DNA of 64,000 nucleotides from Alteromonas naphthalenivorans (GTDB lineage Bacteria; Pseudomonadota; Gammaproteobacteria; Enterobacterales; Alteromonadaceae): NCBI RefSeq assembly GCF_000213655.1, contig NC_015554.1, positions 3,968,001-4,032,000 of the forward strand, in the 5' to 3' direction. How positions within the stretch are numbered: position 1 is the stretch's first letter; every line of letters starts with the position of its first letter. Both the position numbers and the translations under genes were made by a program. The notes beneath the pieces are model-generated. The model was not told where the DNA came from. It was given only the letters and a program-made list of their open reading frames with translations, and did not search any database. Positions 17,478 through 25,565 of the stretch are shown here, piece by piece.

Positions 17478-18856
17478 TGTTTAAAGATGCATTAGATACG
17501 CTTAAAGAAAAATGGGCTGAAGACTACAAGCTTCGCACTGGCGTAGTGGTAGGCGCCGTCTTTCTAGGGTTGGCTGCCTTTGTCTTTAGTGATTCTGGCG
17601 GGGAAAGACGCAACCGAAAAGTCTTTGAGGAACCAGAAAGCATCTTTGGCATTTCTGATTCTGTTGAAGAGATGGAATCGTATGAAATCAAAGGGCTGGT
17701 GGACGAATTGGATGAGCGCTTCACCCAGCGCGAGAAAGAATTAGAGGAGAAAGAAGCGCTTCGCGAGAAAGAGTTGGCGTCCATAAAAGACCAAAACATT
17801 GAGCTGAAGCAGGATTTGTTTGAGCTGACGAACATCCTAAAGACTATGCAGGAAAATGGCCCATCGGTTGTGGGCGGACAACCTGCGCAAGATGGAGTAG
17901 ATCGTCGACCTAATCAAGACCAAATACAGACTCAAAACCCAATGAGCATGTACCCCAACGGTAGCATGCCGATGATGCCACCACCTCCTGCAGCTAACCG
18001 TCAAATCATCAGTGAGGCACCAAAGACTTTTGGTAACAATGTCATCAGAACCGTAACACAACGCCAAGTCATGGAGTTAGGCACTGACGGTGAAGTGAAG
18101 ATTAAAGACTCAGGCGTAGTCACCATTTCTGAACGCGACAGAAAAGTCCGAGATGAACGTGCGTCGGCAATAGCTGAACAAGAAAGCAAAGTTAAGAAGA
18201 TTGCCGATGAGTTGCAGAATACGACCACGTTAGCACAGGGCTCTATCATGAGTGCGGTTATGTTGAATGGCGTCGCGGCCCCGACAGGTGTCAAAGCCAC
18301 ATCAGAACCGATGCCGGTAATGTTCCGCGTAAAGAAAGAAGCGCTCATGCCAAACTACTTCACGCTGGATATTCGTGAATGCCACATTATGGGGATGGCT
18401 ACAGGTCGATTACGCGATAGCCGTGTTTATATCAGAACAGATTCAATCTCGTGCATCACCGATGACGGTATCGCTTATGAGGAGCCGTTAAAGGCGGTAG
18501 CTGTGTCTCGCGGCGACGGTCTTTTGGGCATTCCCGGAGAAATGATATTCACGGGTTACGACCTGCTTGAAAACACGGTCTATGCAGGACTATTGTCGGG
18601 CGTAGCAGAAGTCGCCTCGCCTCGCCAGTTGCAAAATATCAACACAAACGGTGCGCCACAGGCAATATGGGAGCAACAACAATTACGCACAGCTGGTGTC
18701 GCTGCCGTAGGTTCAGGTGTAGCGAAAGCGGGTGATACGCTCGCAGAATACTATATGGCCATGGCCGAGCAAGTTACACCGGTCATTGAGGTGCTTCCCG
18801 GCACTGAAGTGGACTTCATGATTACCGGGTCAACAACCTTTAAAGTGGGAGGTTAG
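17477..18856 (+). CDS. traB: TraB, VirB10-like energy-sensing envelope protein
   Basis: The 459-residue protein has an N-terminal cytoplasmic stub, a membrane helix (about residues 21-40, TGVVVGAVFLGLAAFVF), a charged coiled coil (about 60-130, rich in E/K/L), a proline-rich linker (MPMMPPPPAAN), and the C-terminal VirB10/TraB beta-barrel domain. That domain includes RDSRVYIRTDSISCITDDG and an end segment with LPGTEVDFMITGSTTF. TraB spans both membranes and joins the TraK/TraV ring. It is full length, and the gene order after traK is as in F. Confidence 0.92.
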   Translation: MFKDALDTLKEKWAEDYKLRTGVVVGAVFLGLAAFVFSDSGGERRNRKVFEEPESIFGISDSVEEMESYEIKGLVDELDERFTQREKELEEKEALREKELASIKDQNIELKQDLFELTNILKTMQENGPSVVGGQPAQDGVDRRPNQDQIQTQNPMSMYPNGSMPMMPPPPAANRQIISEAPKTFGNNVIRTVTQRQVMELGTDGEVKIKDSGVVTISERDRKVRDERASAIAEQESKVKKIADELQNTTTLAQGSIMSAVMLNGVAAPTGVKATSEPMPVMFRVKKEALMPNYFTLDIRECHIMGMATGRLRDSRVYIRTDSISCITDDGIAYEEPLKAVAVSRGDGLLGIPGEMIFTGYDLLENTVYAGLLSGVAEVASPRQLQNINTNGAPQAIWEQQQLRTAGVAAVGSGVAKAGDTLAEYYMAMAEQVTPVIEVLPGTEVDFMITGSTTFKVGG

Positions 18857-18858
18857 TG

Positions 18859-19347
18859 ATGGCTGATACAGACAAGAAGCAAGAGAAAAAAGAGGCGACG
18901 TTAGCAAACTCTTCGACATTTACGAATATGCTTATCGTCGTTCTGGGTCTTGCTATCATGGCGACGGTATATTTTACCCGTCCGGCACCGACCAACCCTG
19001 CCGACAGCATTGTAGTGATTGATGGCACTCAATTGGCCCTAGACCTGACTGAAGCAGGAAAGACTGCTGCTGAAGTCAGGGTGTACATCGAAACGTTGGT
19101 GGCCGTATACGTCAAGGAAGGCTTTATAATCATAGACAATGATTCAACATTGGGGCAGCCAGCTGAGTTTATGGCGCAGCTGCCCGACGAAGATGCCTTG
19201 TACGCCAAGGCAAATCAAATGGGAATAGTGGTGAATGCGCAGACGTTTAAAGATGCGGAAGCAGAGGTAGAAAGAACGAGAGAAGAGTTTCTCCGTAGCT
19301 TCAAGGCGCCTACACCACAGGGAAGATCATTACTGGAGCTACAGTAA
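18859..19347 (+). CDS. TrbI-like transfer protein
   Basis: The 162-residue product has one N-terminal membrane helix (about 20-42) and a periplasmic domain starting DSIVVIDGTQLALDLTEAG. The layout of helix, a VVxxD motif, then a predicted coiled segment and a second strand (FIIIDND) resembles the F-type inner-membrane protein TrbI. It lacks the lipobox expected of TraV, the usual gene after traB. ATG 18859 is preferred because GGGAGG lies 6 bp upstream. It is the last gene before a strong terminator, so the transfer operon stops here in this window. Confidence 0.55.
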   Translation: MADTDKKQEKKEATLANSSTFTNMLIVVLGLAIMATVYFTRPAPTNPADSIVVIDGTQLALDLTEAGKTAAEVRVYIETLVAVYVKEGFIIIDNDSTLGQPAEFMAQLPDEDALYAKANQMGIVVNAQTFKDAEAEVERTREEFLRSFKAPTPQGRSLLELQ

Positions 19348-19397
19348 GTCGCAATATTGGACATTTGCCATGCCCTCTCGCAGATGGCCAATTGCAA

Positions 19398-19428
19398 AGA
19401 GCCTGATTGATGGTCAGGCTCTTTTTTA
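19398..19428 (+). terminator. Factor-independent terminator closing the tra operon
   Basis: Perfect arms AGAGCCTGA / TCAGGCTCT with a 7-nt loop, followed by TTTTTT. It lies about 50 bp after the TrbI-like gene. Confidence 0.92.
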
Positions 19429-19440
19429 TTGGAGACAACC

Positions 19441-19626
19441 TTGTCGATAAACGACACATTGACGTCAATAAAACGTACTTACTGGCTTTTATCTTCCCTT
19501 TTCCCATCCTCCCTAAAATTACCCCAGCATTTTTTCTTGCCGGGAAAGGGTTTTATTGAGGAGCATACGCAGCGGCGTCCTAAGACGCTTGTAAAGCCTC
19601 TAGCGAAACGTTTTATATGGGCGTGA
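19441..19626 (+). CDS. Possible small basic protein, 61 residues
   Basis: TTG 19441 follows a GGAG at 19431-19434 with 6-bp spacing. The frame runs to TGA 19624-19626. The product has a hydrophobic stretch (TYWLLSSLFPSSLKLPQHFFL) and a very basic tail. It starts right after the tra terminator and overlaps the 3' end of the opposite gene by 14 bp. It could be the 5' fragment of a larger lost transfer gene or may not be translated. Confidence 0.3.
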   Translation: MSINDTLTSIKRTYWLLSSLFPSSLKLPQHFFLPGKGFIEEHTQRRPKTLVKPLAKRFIWA

Positions 19627-19885
19627 CCAGTAAAATATAAGCGCCTTTTAATTCTTTTGCATCTTGCCCCAATATCCATGACAGACGCTTAACGTCATTG
19701 TCCGTGAACGCCATAGCATCCAAAATGTGCTCATTCTCGGCTGCGCTATTACTGAATACTGGCCATGATAGCGCTATCTTTTCAACCTGCTCGCATGTGC
19801 AGTCAATCCCAACCATGCGTACATCAACAAGTGGAAACACTGTCTCTCGTATACACTGGTTCTTGTCTATTATTTTCTCCTTCAT
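19613..19885 (-). CDS. Unknown protein, 90 residues
   Basis: ATG 19885 is preferred over a more distal start at 19990 because GTGAGG lies just upstream and the extra N-terminal residues look unstructured. The product MKEKIIDKNQCIRETVFPLV and onward is soluble and acidic, with FTDNDVKRLSWILGQDAKELKGAYILLVTPI at the C-terminus. No known motif is present. It is alone on this strand between the tra terminator and a rightward small gene. Confidence 0.55.
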   Translation of the reverse strand: MKEKIIDKNQCIRETVFPLVDVRMVGIDCTCEQVEKIALSWPVFSNSAAENEHILDAMAFTDNDVKRLSWILGQDAKELKGAYILLVTPI

Positions 19886-20088
19886 AACAACCTCACTTAT
19901 CAAAAGAGGTGGTATTTTAAGAAATTCATGTATGTATATGTACATCACAGACATCAAATAACGACATTGTAATGTCGCAATGCGACGCATAGGCGTTTTT
20001 TACATTAGACCTAGCAGATACCCTTGCTCTACGCAAAAAACTAAAAATACCAATCTCTATAATCCTCAAAAACAACGCAGAGGTGGTT

Positions 20089-20355
20089 ATGGGTGTTTCA
20101 ATTGGTGATGATGTAATATTCAAGCGCGAAGTGATTAATGAGCACTTCCTTGTCGTATTTGGCACTAGTGGCGCGTTCTTGAGCTACAGGGTGATAGAAG
20201 TAGAAGATAATACAATAACGCTTCAGCCAGAATTTGGATACCCAATTAAGGTACCCATTAATGATGTCGAGCACAGACCTAAGGATTTTGACCCGGACAA
20301 ATTGGTAGCTGAGCTCGCTGACAGAATACATGCATTTGAGCATCGTATATCTTGA
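20089..20355 (+). CDS. Unknown small protein with beta-barrel-like pattern, 88 residues
   Basis: ATG 20089 lies 5 bp after AGAGG; the GTG at 20083 overlaps the ribosome site and is less likely. The sequence VSIGDDVIFKREVINEHFLVVFG, then FLSYRVIEVEDNTITLQPEFGYPIKVPINDVEHRP, alternates strands as in small SH3-like or KOW-like barrels. It ends 10 bp before a good terminator, so it is a single-gene unit. Confidence 0.65.
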   Translation: MGVSIGDDVIFKREVINEHFLVVFGTSGAFLSYRVIEVEDNTITLQPEFGYPIKVPINDVEHRPKDFDPDKLVAELADRIHAFEHRIS

Positions 20356-20365
20356 ACAGACAAAA

Positions 20366-20386
20366 AAGCCGACGTAATGTCGGCTT
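20366..20386 (+). terminator. Terminator after the 88-residue gene
   Basis: Perfect arms AAGCCGAC / GTCGGCTT with a GTAAT loop, followed by TCTT. The complementary strand has TTTTTT after the stem, so it can also stop leftward transcripts that pass the 42-residue gene. Confidence 0.8.
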
Positions 20387-20403
20387 TCTTAAAAGAAATG
20401 AAA

Positions 20404-20532
20404 TCAGTTAATTGACGCTCTGGTCTTTGTGCGAACTTTGCCTTCTTGCTTAGCTTTGGCCAGCGCAGTGTGAAGCATGCGCAAACCAGCGGCTTTCCGC
20501 TCAGAAACCTTACGAGGTTGGTTTGAATGCAT
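20404..20532 (-). CDS. Very basic 42-residue protein
   Basis: ATG 20532 has TCTGGAG 7 bp upstream. The product (MHSNQPRKVSERKAAGLRML, then HTALAKAKQEGKVRTKTRAS and IN) has about a dozen Lys/Arg and almost no acidic residues, as in small nucleic-acid-binding proteins. It overlaps the 3' end of the Sir2-like gene by 23 bp in another frame, which indicates co-transcription. It ends before the bidirectional terminator at 20366-20386. Confidence 0.6.
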   Translation of the reverse strand: MHSNQPRKVSERKAAGLRMLHTALAKAKQEGKVRTKTRASIN

Positions 20533-21568
20533 GAAAATCTCCAGAAGTACGTTGTTGATAAGGGTTATTTATTAACCTATGTACCCATAATAGCCCAACA
20601 CCGTGGCAATTAGCAAGCCTCCTGTAAAACGCGTTGAGTTCAGGATAATACGCTTCCGCCACGTACATTGAAGGTTTTACCTCACTACAAGCATAATGTG
20701 AGTAAATGTAAGCCATCAATATTTGACCTAATACATTCAGCTCTTTAAGGCTAAAGTTGCGTGTAGGACGCTTGTAGTACGTACTGTCGCCAATATTTTG
20801 CGATACATCAAACTTGACCTCAAATGCACGGCTTGCATCATCTACGTTAAGTTGTTCTGCTCCTGAATCAATCATAGCGGGATCCACGGTTGAGTAATCG
20901 CAGCTCGTAAAATAGATTGTATAATCGGTACCGAAGATAGAGAACTCAGCAAATTCAACATCAGTACCAATACCGAAGTCAGCAACGCTTATCGGCAGTG
21001 GAATATGCTTCAAAACTTCAGCACAAGAAAAAGTGTTAGTTAAATCTCCCACTATCTGATTACCAATCAAGTCACCATTGTGCAGTAGGTTGTAGTGAAA
21101 AATATTCCCACCAGCACTGTCTATGCAGGACGTAATATAGGCCAATGGCAAACCTTGCTCACTTACGCCAAGAAAGAACACAATGTCGTCCGGCTCCCAA
21201 TTCAGTGTCGACAAATCAACTTGAGGCATGGACCGAAATTTCACGAGCGAGGATGGCGTTAGCACATCCCCATAGACATGCTGAGTGGAACCACCCGCTT
21301 TTTCTATTAGTACATCAATATTCAGCGTGTAATGACAAAAATCAATATCCAATTGATTGCATACACGCTCTATTAACGCGCACTCTCTATGTATTTTGCT
21401 TGGACTAAGCGAAAGAAAGTTATCAGCAATCTGGTGCGCTACAGCGTCTACCTCATCGTTATCAAGATTGCTGAAAGCTTCATACAAGGGATGGTCACAG
21501 ATATCATTGTAGACAGGGGCTCCAGATGTTGATGATAGTCCAGCGCCAGAGATCAACACGATTCGCAT
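20510..21568 (-). CDS. Divergent Sir2-like (sirtuin-fold) protein with altered active site
   Basis: Sirtuin landmarks occur in order. GAGLSSTSGAPVYN at residues 8-21 matches the NAD-binding GAGxSxxSGIPxFR. TLNIDVLIEKAG at 81-92 matches TQNIDxLHxxAG. HVYG at 97-100 takes the place of the catalytic His-Gly, and FFLGVSEQGLPLAYI at 131-145 matches the GTSLxVxP strand. The catalytic histidine is replaced by Tyr99 (a His lies two residues earlier), the TQN glutamine is Leu82, and zinc cysteine pairs are absent. A further 200 residues form a second domain of unknown type. It may bind or split NAD rather than deacetylate, as in Sir2-like defence or counter-defence proteins; this is inference. Its start is preceded by AGGAAC. 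Confidence 0.55.
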   Translation of the reverse strand: MRIVLISGAGLSSTSGAPVYNDICDHPLYEAFSNLDNDEVDAVAHQIADNFLSLSPSKIHRECALIERVCNQLDIDFCHYTLNIDVLIEKAGGSTQHVYGDVLTPSSLVKFRSMPQVDLSTLNWEPDDIVFFLGVSEQGLPLAYITSCIDSAGGNIFHYNLLHNGDLIGNQIVGDLTNTFSCAEVLKHIPLPISVADFGIGTDVEFAEFSIFGTDYTIYFTSCDYSTVDPAMIDSGAEQLNVDDASRAFEVKFDVSQNIGDSTYYKRPTRNFSLKELNVLGQILMAYIYSHYACSEVKPSMYVAEAYYPELNAFYRRLANCHGVGLLWVHRLINNPYQQRTSGDFHAFKPTS

Positions 21569-21741
21569 TAAAGTTCCTTCTTATTGTACGTATATAACCA
21601 ACAAGCATTGGTATTCGCGGAGAGACAGACTATACCATAAATGCCAAATTTCGTTGGAAAAACCCAAAGAAAAGGGGTTGCGCTGTGAAAAATCATGTCA
21701 TTATGATTGTACAGAATTCGTTGTCCTCCTACACAACGTTA

Positions 21742-21765
21742 GGCCGCCACTTAGGCGGCCTTTTT
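21742..21765 (+). terminator. Factor-independent terminator, rightward
   Basis: Perfect arms GGCCGCC / GGCGGCC with an ACTTA loop, then TTTTT. No rightward gene ends just before it; the 5' side holds only about 170 bp from the Sir2-like start. It may end a short untranslated transcript or insulate the gene at 21901. Confidence 0.8.
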
Positions 21766-21900
21766 ATTTACAAGAGAAAATGTTTTTTCACTGAGAACAT
21801 AGAAAAATTAATTAACGAAGGAAAAAAGGGCTCTTAATCACGCGACGACATTCATAACGCATGCAAAATGTATTTATCGCTTAACAAAAAGGGTAAATAC

Positions 21901-22323
21901 ATGAACGCAGAAGCAGTACTACATCAAATCTATATGAGAGAATTAGATGTAAAACGTCAAATCAAACATAATTCTAAATTCGATATATTTATGAATACAG
22001 GGGCGTACCATTTAGAATTCGCTGTTTTGTCATTAGCTATTAGCAAGGTTAATCAAGAATTGGAGGATGCGGGTGTTGATATTGAGTCATTCATAGACTC
22101 GATCCACGAATACATAAACGACATCATGGTAGACAGCATGAAAGGTCAGAATCAAGTGAAAGAGTTTGACCCAAACGACCCTAAAGAGGTAGAGGTATCA
22201 CGTTACAGCAGTATATTGAAAACAGTGAATGATAACCTGCTTAATCGTTACTACAACGCACTGGAAGAGAAAAGAAAAAAGGAAGAGATAGGCAGGAAAG
22301 TGGTTCAAATTTATAAAAAGTGA
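21901..22323 (+). CDS. Unknown helical protein, 140 residues
   Basis: ATG 21901 is chosen over an upstream in-frame ATG at 21868 because AAAAAGGG stands before it. The product is helical and charged, with a lysine-rich end (ALEEKRKKEEIGRKVVQIYKK). There is no membrane segment or recognised motif. It is a single gene flanked by terminators on both sides. Confidence 0.65.
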   Translation: MNAEAVLHQIYMRELDVKRQIKHNSKFDIFMNTGAYHLEFAVLSLAISKVNQELEDAGVDIESFIDSIHEYINDIMVDSMKGQNQVKEFDPNDPKEVEVSRYSSILKTVNDNLLNRYYNALEEKRKKEEIGRKVVQIYKK

Positions 22324-22344
22324 AAGCCGAAAAATATCAAAAAC

Positions 22345-22368
22345 GCATTCCTGAATGGACAGGAATGC
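22345..22368 (-). terminator. Terminator for the leftward Sel1-repeat gene
   Basis: Perfect arms GCATTCCTG / CAGGAATGC with a 6-nt loop. Read leftward, the stem is followed by GTTTTTG. It lies 10 bp past the stop at 22378. Confidence 0.8.
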
Positions 22369-22377
22369 GCATGCACA

Positions 22378-22710
22378 TCAATTGCCCTCTTCAAGAGCAG
22401 TGATCTGTGCTTCGACGAACGGTAACCTAGACTTGGCACCTTCGTGTCCTTTATCGGCAGCTTTTGTATACCAAATCTTGGCCTGATAAAAGTCTTGTTT
22501 AACGCCCTCACCCTTTTCGTATAAAACACCAATTGTATAAGGCGCAATACTATGCCCTTCGCTGTAAGCCTTTTCAAAGAGGGAAATAGCGGACTTAACA
22601 TCGCCTTTATCGAGCGCCTCTGCGCCCTGAAAGAACGCATCGTTTGCCCACACAGAAAAAGACAGTGTTATTGTAAAAGTAGATATAAGCAGTGTTTTTA
22701 ACATTGGCAT
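22378..22710 (-). CDS. Secreted Sel1-repeat protein
   Basis: The 110-residue product has an N-terminal signal peptide (LLISTFTITLSFSVWA) and then about two Sel1-like helical repeats. A typical unit is APYTIGVLYEKGEGVKQDFYQAKIWYTKAADKGHEGA. Sel1 proteins are periplasmic or secreted scaffolds for protein contacts. The short length leaves room for only two units. It is closed by a hairpin terminator, and an upstream gap of 33 bp separates it from the next leftward gene. Confidence 0.8.
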   Translation of the reverse strand: MPMLKTLLISTFTITLSFSVWANDAFFQGAEALDKGDVKSAISLFEKAYSEGHSIAPYTIGVLYEKGEGVKQDFYQAKIWYTKAADKGHEGAKSRLPFVEAQITALEEGN

Positions 22711-22743
22711 TACCCATTGATAGTTAATAGTAAAATTGGCGCA

Positions 22744-23220
22744 TTAGAATCCCGTGTACTCTTCATCGGAAAGTGGCGATAAGCCTGCCTCCAGCATCAT
22801 GCTCTGGTATGTCGAAACAGCTGGGTTATCTTTAGCCATTCTTGGGTGCTTAATACACCAAGTGAGCAGACTTCTAGCCATGAGGGAATCTAGCATCATC
22901 GATGTCTCAACATGTTTGTTTTCCCGCGAGATAAACGTAATTCCCGTATTAACAGCTAAAGTTTCCAACTGTTTTTCATCAAGACCTGGCAGGGGAAATT
23001 TTGCGTCGTGGGTGCTGTACTTACACATCCAATATGCGTCACGCTCCACCAGCCAACGTATACATGCTACATCCCAACGAACAGCGCCCCGCTCGGCATT
23101 ACTTACAAGTAAAAGCTCGCCAGATGGATGAACCAAAAGAAAGAACGCCTCAGCGCGGACTTGATGCACGAATGCCACTCTATTTTTCCATGGCGTACTT
23201 AGTTTCACCCTTGGCGTCAT
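22744..23220 (-). CDS. Unknown plasmid protein, 158 residues
   Basis: The ATG at 23220 overlaps the stop of the preceding 83-residue gene by 4 bp (ATGA), so translation is coupled. The sequence begins MTPRVKLSTPWKNRVAFVHQ; it has a strand-rich start (FFLLVHPSGELLLVSNAE) and a helical second half. There is no signal peptide. It is part of a leftward group of three (23658 to 22744). Function is not recognised. Confidence 0.7.
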   Translation of the reverse strand: MTPRVKLSTPWKNRVAFVHQVRAEAFFLLVHPSGELLLVSNAERGAVRWDVACIRWLVERDAYWMCKYSTHDAKFPLPGLDEKQLETLAVNTGITFISRENKHVETSMMLDSLMARSLLTWCIKHPRMAKDNPAVSTYQSMMLEAGLSPLSDEEYTGF

Positions 23221-23468
23221 AGGGTATGTTGCCAGAATTTCGATAATTCGAAGGGCTCACCCGTATAGGTATCCACCAGCTTACCGTCGTCCGTAACAGA
23301 CACAAAATACGGCACTTTTACGCCGGAGCTTTTCTTTTCAATCAGTGACACATGACTCCCCTTGTAATCATTGATAAGCGCCTTAGCCAGACGCCCTTCG
23401 CATGAAAAAGCAAGCTGCGTATAATTCACGCGCAGTATGATGGTTTTATCTTCGTTAACTGGTCTCAT
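23217..23468 (-). CDS. Unknown plasmid protein, 83 residues
   Basis: ATG 23468 follows AAGGAGTGTTT, an excellent ribosome site. The product MRPVNEDKTIILRVNYTQLAF and onward looks strand-rich and basic. It is coupled to the next gene through an ATGA overlap. No family is recognised. Confidence 0.65.
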   Translation of the reverse strand: MRPVNEDKTIILRVNYTQLAFSCEGRLAKALINDYKGSHVSLIEKKSSGVKVPYFVSVTDDGKLVDTYTGEPFELSKFWQHTL

Positions 23469-23490
23469 AAACACTCCTTGATAAGAAATA

Positions 23491-23658
23491 TCAGGCAGAA
23501 GCTGTGTCGTTATTAAGCGTTACTGGTGTCGATGCAGGACGATACTTTTTGCATAACACAGACAGCGCCTTATCCATTGATTCATCCCACATATCATCCG
23601 TGCTTTGCGCCATTTTTATCAGTGCGATCAAATCATTTTTATCTACTGAAACTTGCAT
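23491..23658 (-). CDS. Unknown small acidic protein, 55 residues
   Basis: ATG 23658 is preferred over ATG 23703 because GGAGAG lies just upstream. The product begins MQVSVDKNDLIALIKMAQST and includes DDMWDESMDKALSVLCKKY. It is the first gene of the leftward group 23658-22744, with 22 bp to the next start. Confidence 0.55.
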   Translation of the reverse strand: MQVSVDKNDLIALIKMAQSTDDMWDESMDKALSVLCKKYRPASTPVTLNNDTASA

Positions 23659-23703
23659 GACATCTCTCCACAGAAGATTAGAAATAAACCCCTCTGTCGC
23701 CAC

Positions 23704-24044
23704 TGGCGGGGTTACCAGCCTATAAACACAGTTAAAATGATGAAGGCTTGCACATTCAGCTTATCCAACGTCCATCGCCATAAGGAACAAATGACTCAAT
23801 TGGTACGCTTGGGGCCACGCATGTGCCAGACGCAACTCTTAACTACACAATTACTTTATCTACATTGGTAATGTTCGCTATAAAACGGGCAATTAATAGT
23901 AGCGATTAAACCCGTCCATAAAAGACATTGAGTGCTATTAAAAAGCGCTTCTACATGCGCTACATCATAGCCAATGGATAAACATTGGTTTTCGCATAGA
24001 CACAGCGATTTTCGTCACTCTAAAGGCAGAACGAAGTAAGCCAA
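23704..24044. other. Stretch without a supported gene
   Basis: About 340 bp between two leftward genes. Short open frames exist on the plus strand but have no ribosome site and overlap the promoter side of the gene at 23658. I see no strong hairpin or repeat. It probably holds the promoter of the leftward three-gene group. Confidence 0.4.
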
Positions 24045-24419
24045 TTAATCCTTGCTCTGTGCGAGTAACCTTTTACGCCAATACGCTTCAGTCGCAATCC
24101 CCTCCACGACTGGCGTTTCTATGTCGTAATAACGGTCCAGCCAACGTAGAATGTTTGGGATGTCGGAGAGTGATCGTTTTGCCTCTTTCATATACGTATT
24201 TAAAATGGAATATATCTGTTTCTCTGTCGCTGGCAGACCGCGTATTGACTCTAACCATGGCGATAAACCATTTGATGCAATACTGTAAGACTTGAACTCT
24301 TCGAAAGATGGCGGCGTAATACCCGCATTTTTGTAACGTAACACCTTGTCCTTAAATTTCGCTCGCATAAACGCATTATAAGAAACAAAATTTTTTACTT
24401 TGACGTCAGTGGTAGGCAT
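24045..24419 (-). CDS. Unknown protein, 124 residues
   Basis: ATG 24419 follows GGGGATAACC; an in-frame TTG at 24443 is a less likely start. The product is basic and helical (KNFVSYNAFMRAKFKDKVLRYKNAGITPP and onward) and contains several tryptophans near the C-terminus (ILRWLDRYYD, AYWRKRLLAQ). It may bind nucleic acid, but no motif proves it. It is a single leftward gene. Confidence 0.65.
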   Translation of the reverse strand: MPTTDVKVKNFVSYNAFMRAKFKDKVLRYKNAGITPPSFEEFKSYSIASNGLSPWLESIRGLPATEKQIYSILNTYMKEAKRSLSDIPNILRWLDRYYDIETPVVEGIATEAYWRKRLLAQSKD

Positions 24420-24496
24420 GGTTATCCCCAGCGGTTGTTTCAACTGAGATCATTCTGACACCTTGGCGTTTTAGCGCTACAAACTAGCCAAAAAAA

Positions 24497-24514
24497 CCCG
24501 GCAAAAGCGCCGGG
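24497..24514 (-). terminator. Leftward terminator without an obvious gene
   Basis: Perfect arms CCCGGC / GCCGGG. Read leftward the stem is followed by seven T. No convincing leftward gene ends just before it; an 82-codon frame (24477-24725) covers it but lacks support. A short leftward RNA is possible. Confidence 0.6.
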
Positions 24515-24677
24515 TAAAGGGTTGGGAAACACATGTATTTGCAGTGTTAGGTAAAAGATACCAAGCTATAAAAAACAGTTCTGTCATAGATGGCGAAAAA
24601 TTAAGGTGTCTACGGTAAAATAGACGTGCTGCATCACCTAAGATAGCAACATTGACAACCTTAAGCAGAAGGAAAGA

Positions 24678-25064
24678 ATGATGCATCCCAAAGAACAGGC
24701 AACATTTCAAAGCGATGTAATCCATGTTGCTTTACACCATTACCTCAAGCACCAAAACCTTACCCCTATGGATGCGCTGCCGCATGCGATGGATGCAGTC
24801 GAATGGAAGGCCATATTACTATCGATGATGGGAGCAACCGTCAACGATACACTAAGAACAAGCGAAATCATCACATCGGACCCCGTTCAGAACAGAGCAC
24901 AATTTGATACCCAGATAAAGGAAGCTCAAGCCAGAACGATGGAAGTCGCATTGATTGCTGGAATGCTATGTCACGCATGGACAAATGACGCAGAGCCGCC
25001 ATATAAAAATGACAGCAAGTTGATAGAAACGCTTGCGTTTATCCAGCTAAAGGCAACGCTGTAA
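24678..25064 (+). CDS. Unknown helical protein, 128 residues
   Basis: ATG 24678 (or 24681) follows AGAAGGAAAG. The product is all-helical, with paired histidines near the start (DVIHVALHHYLKHQNLTPMDALPHAMDAVEW). There is no signal peptide or membrane helix. It converges with the next gene, with only 5 bp between stops. Confidence 0.65.
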   Translation: MMHPKEQATFQSDVIHVALHHYLKHQNLTPMDALPHAMDAVEWKAILLSMMGATVNDTLRTSEIITSDPVQNRAQFDTQIKEAQARTMEVALIAGMLCHAWTNDAEPPYKNDSKLIETLAFIQLKATL

Positions 25065-25069
25065 AAATA

Positions 25070-25468
25070 TTACGAACAGGAGGCAGTCGGTAACTCCCTT
25101 CGACGCTCCCGTTCCTCAGCGAGTATTCTTACGATAGGCCATTTTGCTTTGCCGAACTCGCCAAACGCTGCATCCAAATCGCCTTTTGCTAGCGCAACAA
25201 ACATTCTAGAAAACGCACCTTTCTTATCACAAGGGCATATCGACATAAACTCCCTGTACATCACGTACAGCTCATGCAAGGCCTCAGCCGCATTCTCATG
25301 CTTCTCTGTTGGACAAGAGTAATAGTTATTTATCTGCGTGTTCCATGCACCTAAAACCCTATCAACAAACATTTGCCTGTCATGCAAATACGTATCAGCA
25401 CCAAAAACCCCAGCATGTATGGCGGCACCATAGACGCTTTCAGGTCTACCTAAAAAATCTTCTGTCAT
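25070..25468 (-). CDS. Unknown protein, 132 residues, probably cut off from its promoter
   Basis: The first ATG (25468) is only 3 bp from the outer end of the Tn3-family element at 25472. The gene therefore has no ribosome site of its own, and either its N-terminus or its promoter has been lost. The protein contains a CPCDKKGAFSRMFVALAKGDLDAAFGEFGKAKWPIVR segment and ends in a basic, Glu/Arg-rich tail. Its function is unknown. Confidence 0.55.
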   Translation of the reverse strand: MTEDFLGRPESVYGAAIHAGVFGADTYLHDRQMFVDRVLGAWNTQINNYYSCPTEKHENAAEALHELYVMYREFMSICPCDKKGAFSRMFVALAKGDLDAAFGEFGKAKWPIVRILAEERERRRELPTASCS

Positions 25469-25471
25469 ACT

Positions 25472-25546
25472 GGGGTTCTAGGGATTTTCCCCTCTAAAAA
25501 GACATAATCCTCTGTAGACCACACCAATAAATGGCTGCGGAGGTGG
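25472..25546 (+). repeat. Left inverted repeat of the Tn3-family element, 75 bp
   Basis: Exact complement of 28609-28683. Tn3-family ends are usually about 38 bp, so this length is unusual. Confidence 0.9.
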
Positions 25547-25565
25547 TTTACTTTCAGCTTGGAGC

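Noticed and set aside
24477..24725. Leftward 82-codon gene
   Set aside because: It covers a strong leftward terminator and the ribosome site and start of the rightward gene at 24678, and has no ribosome site of its own.
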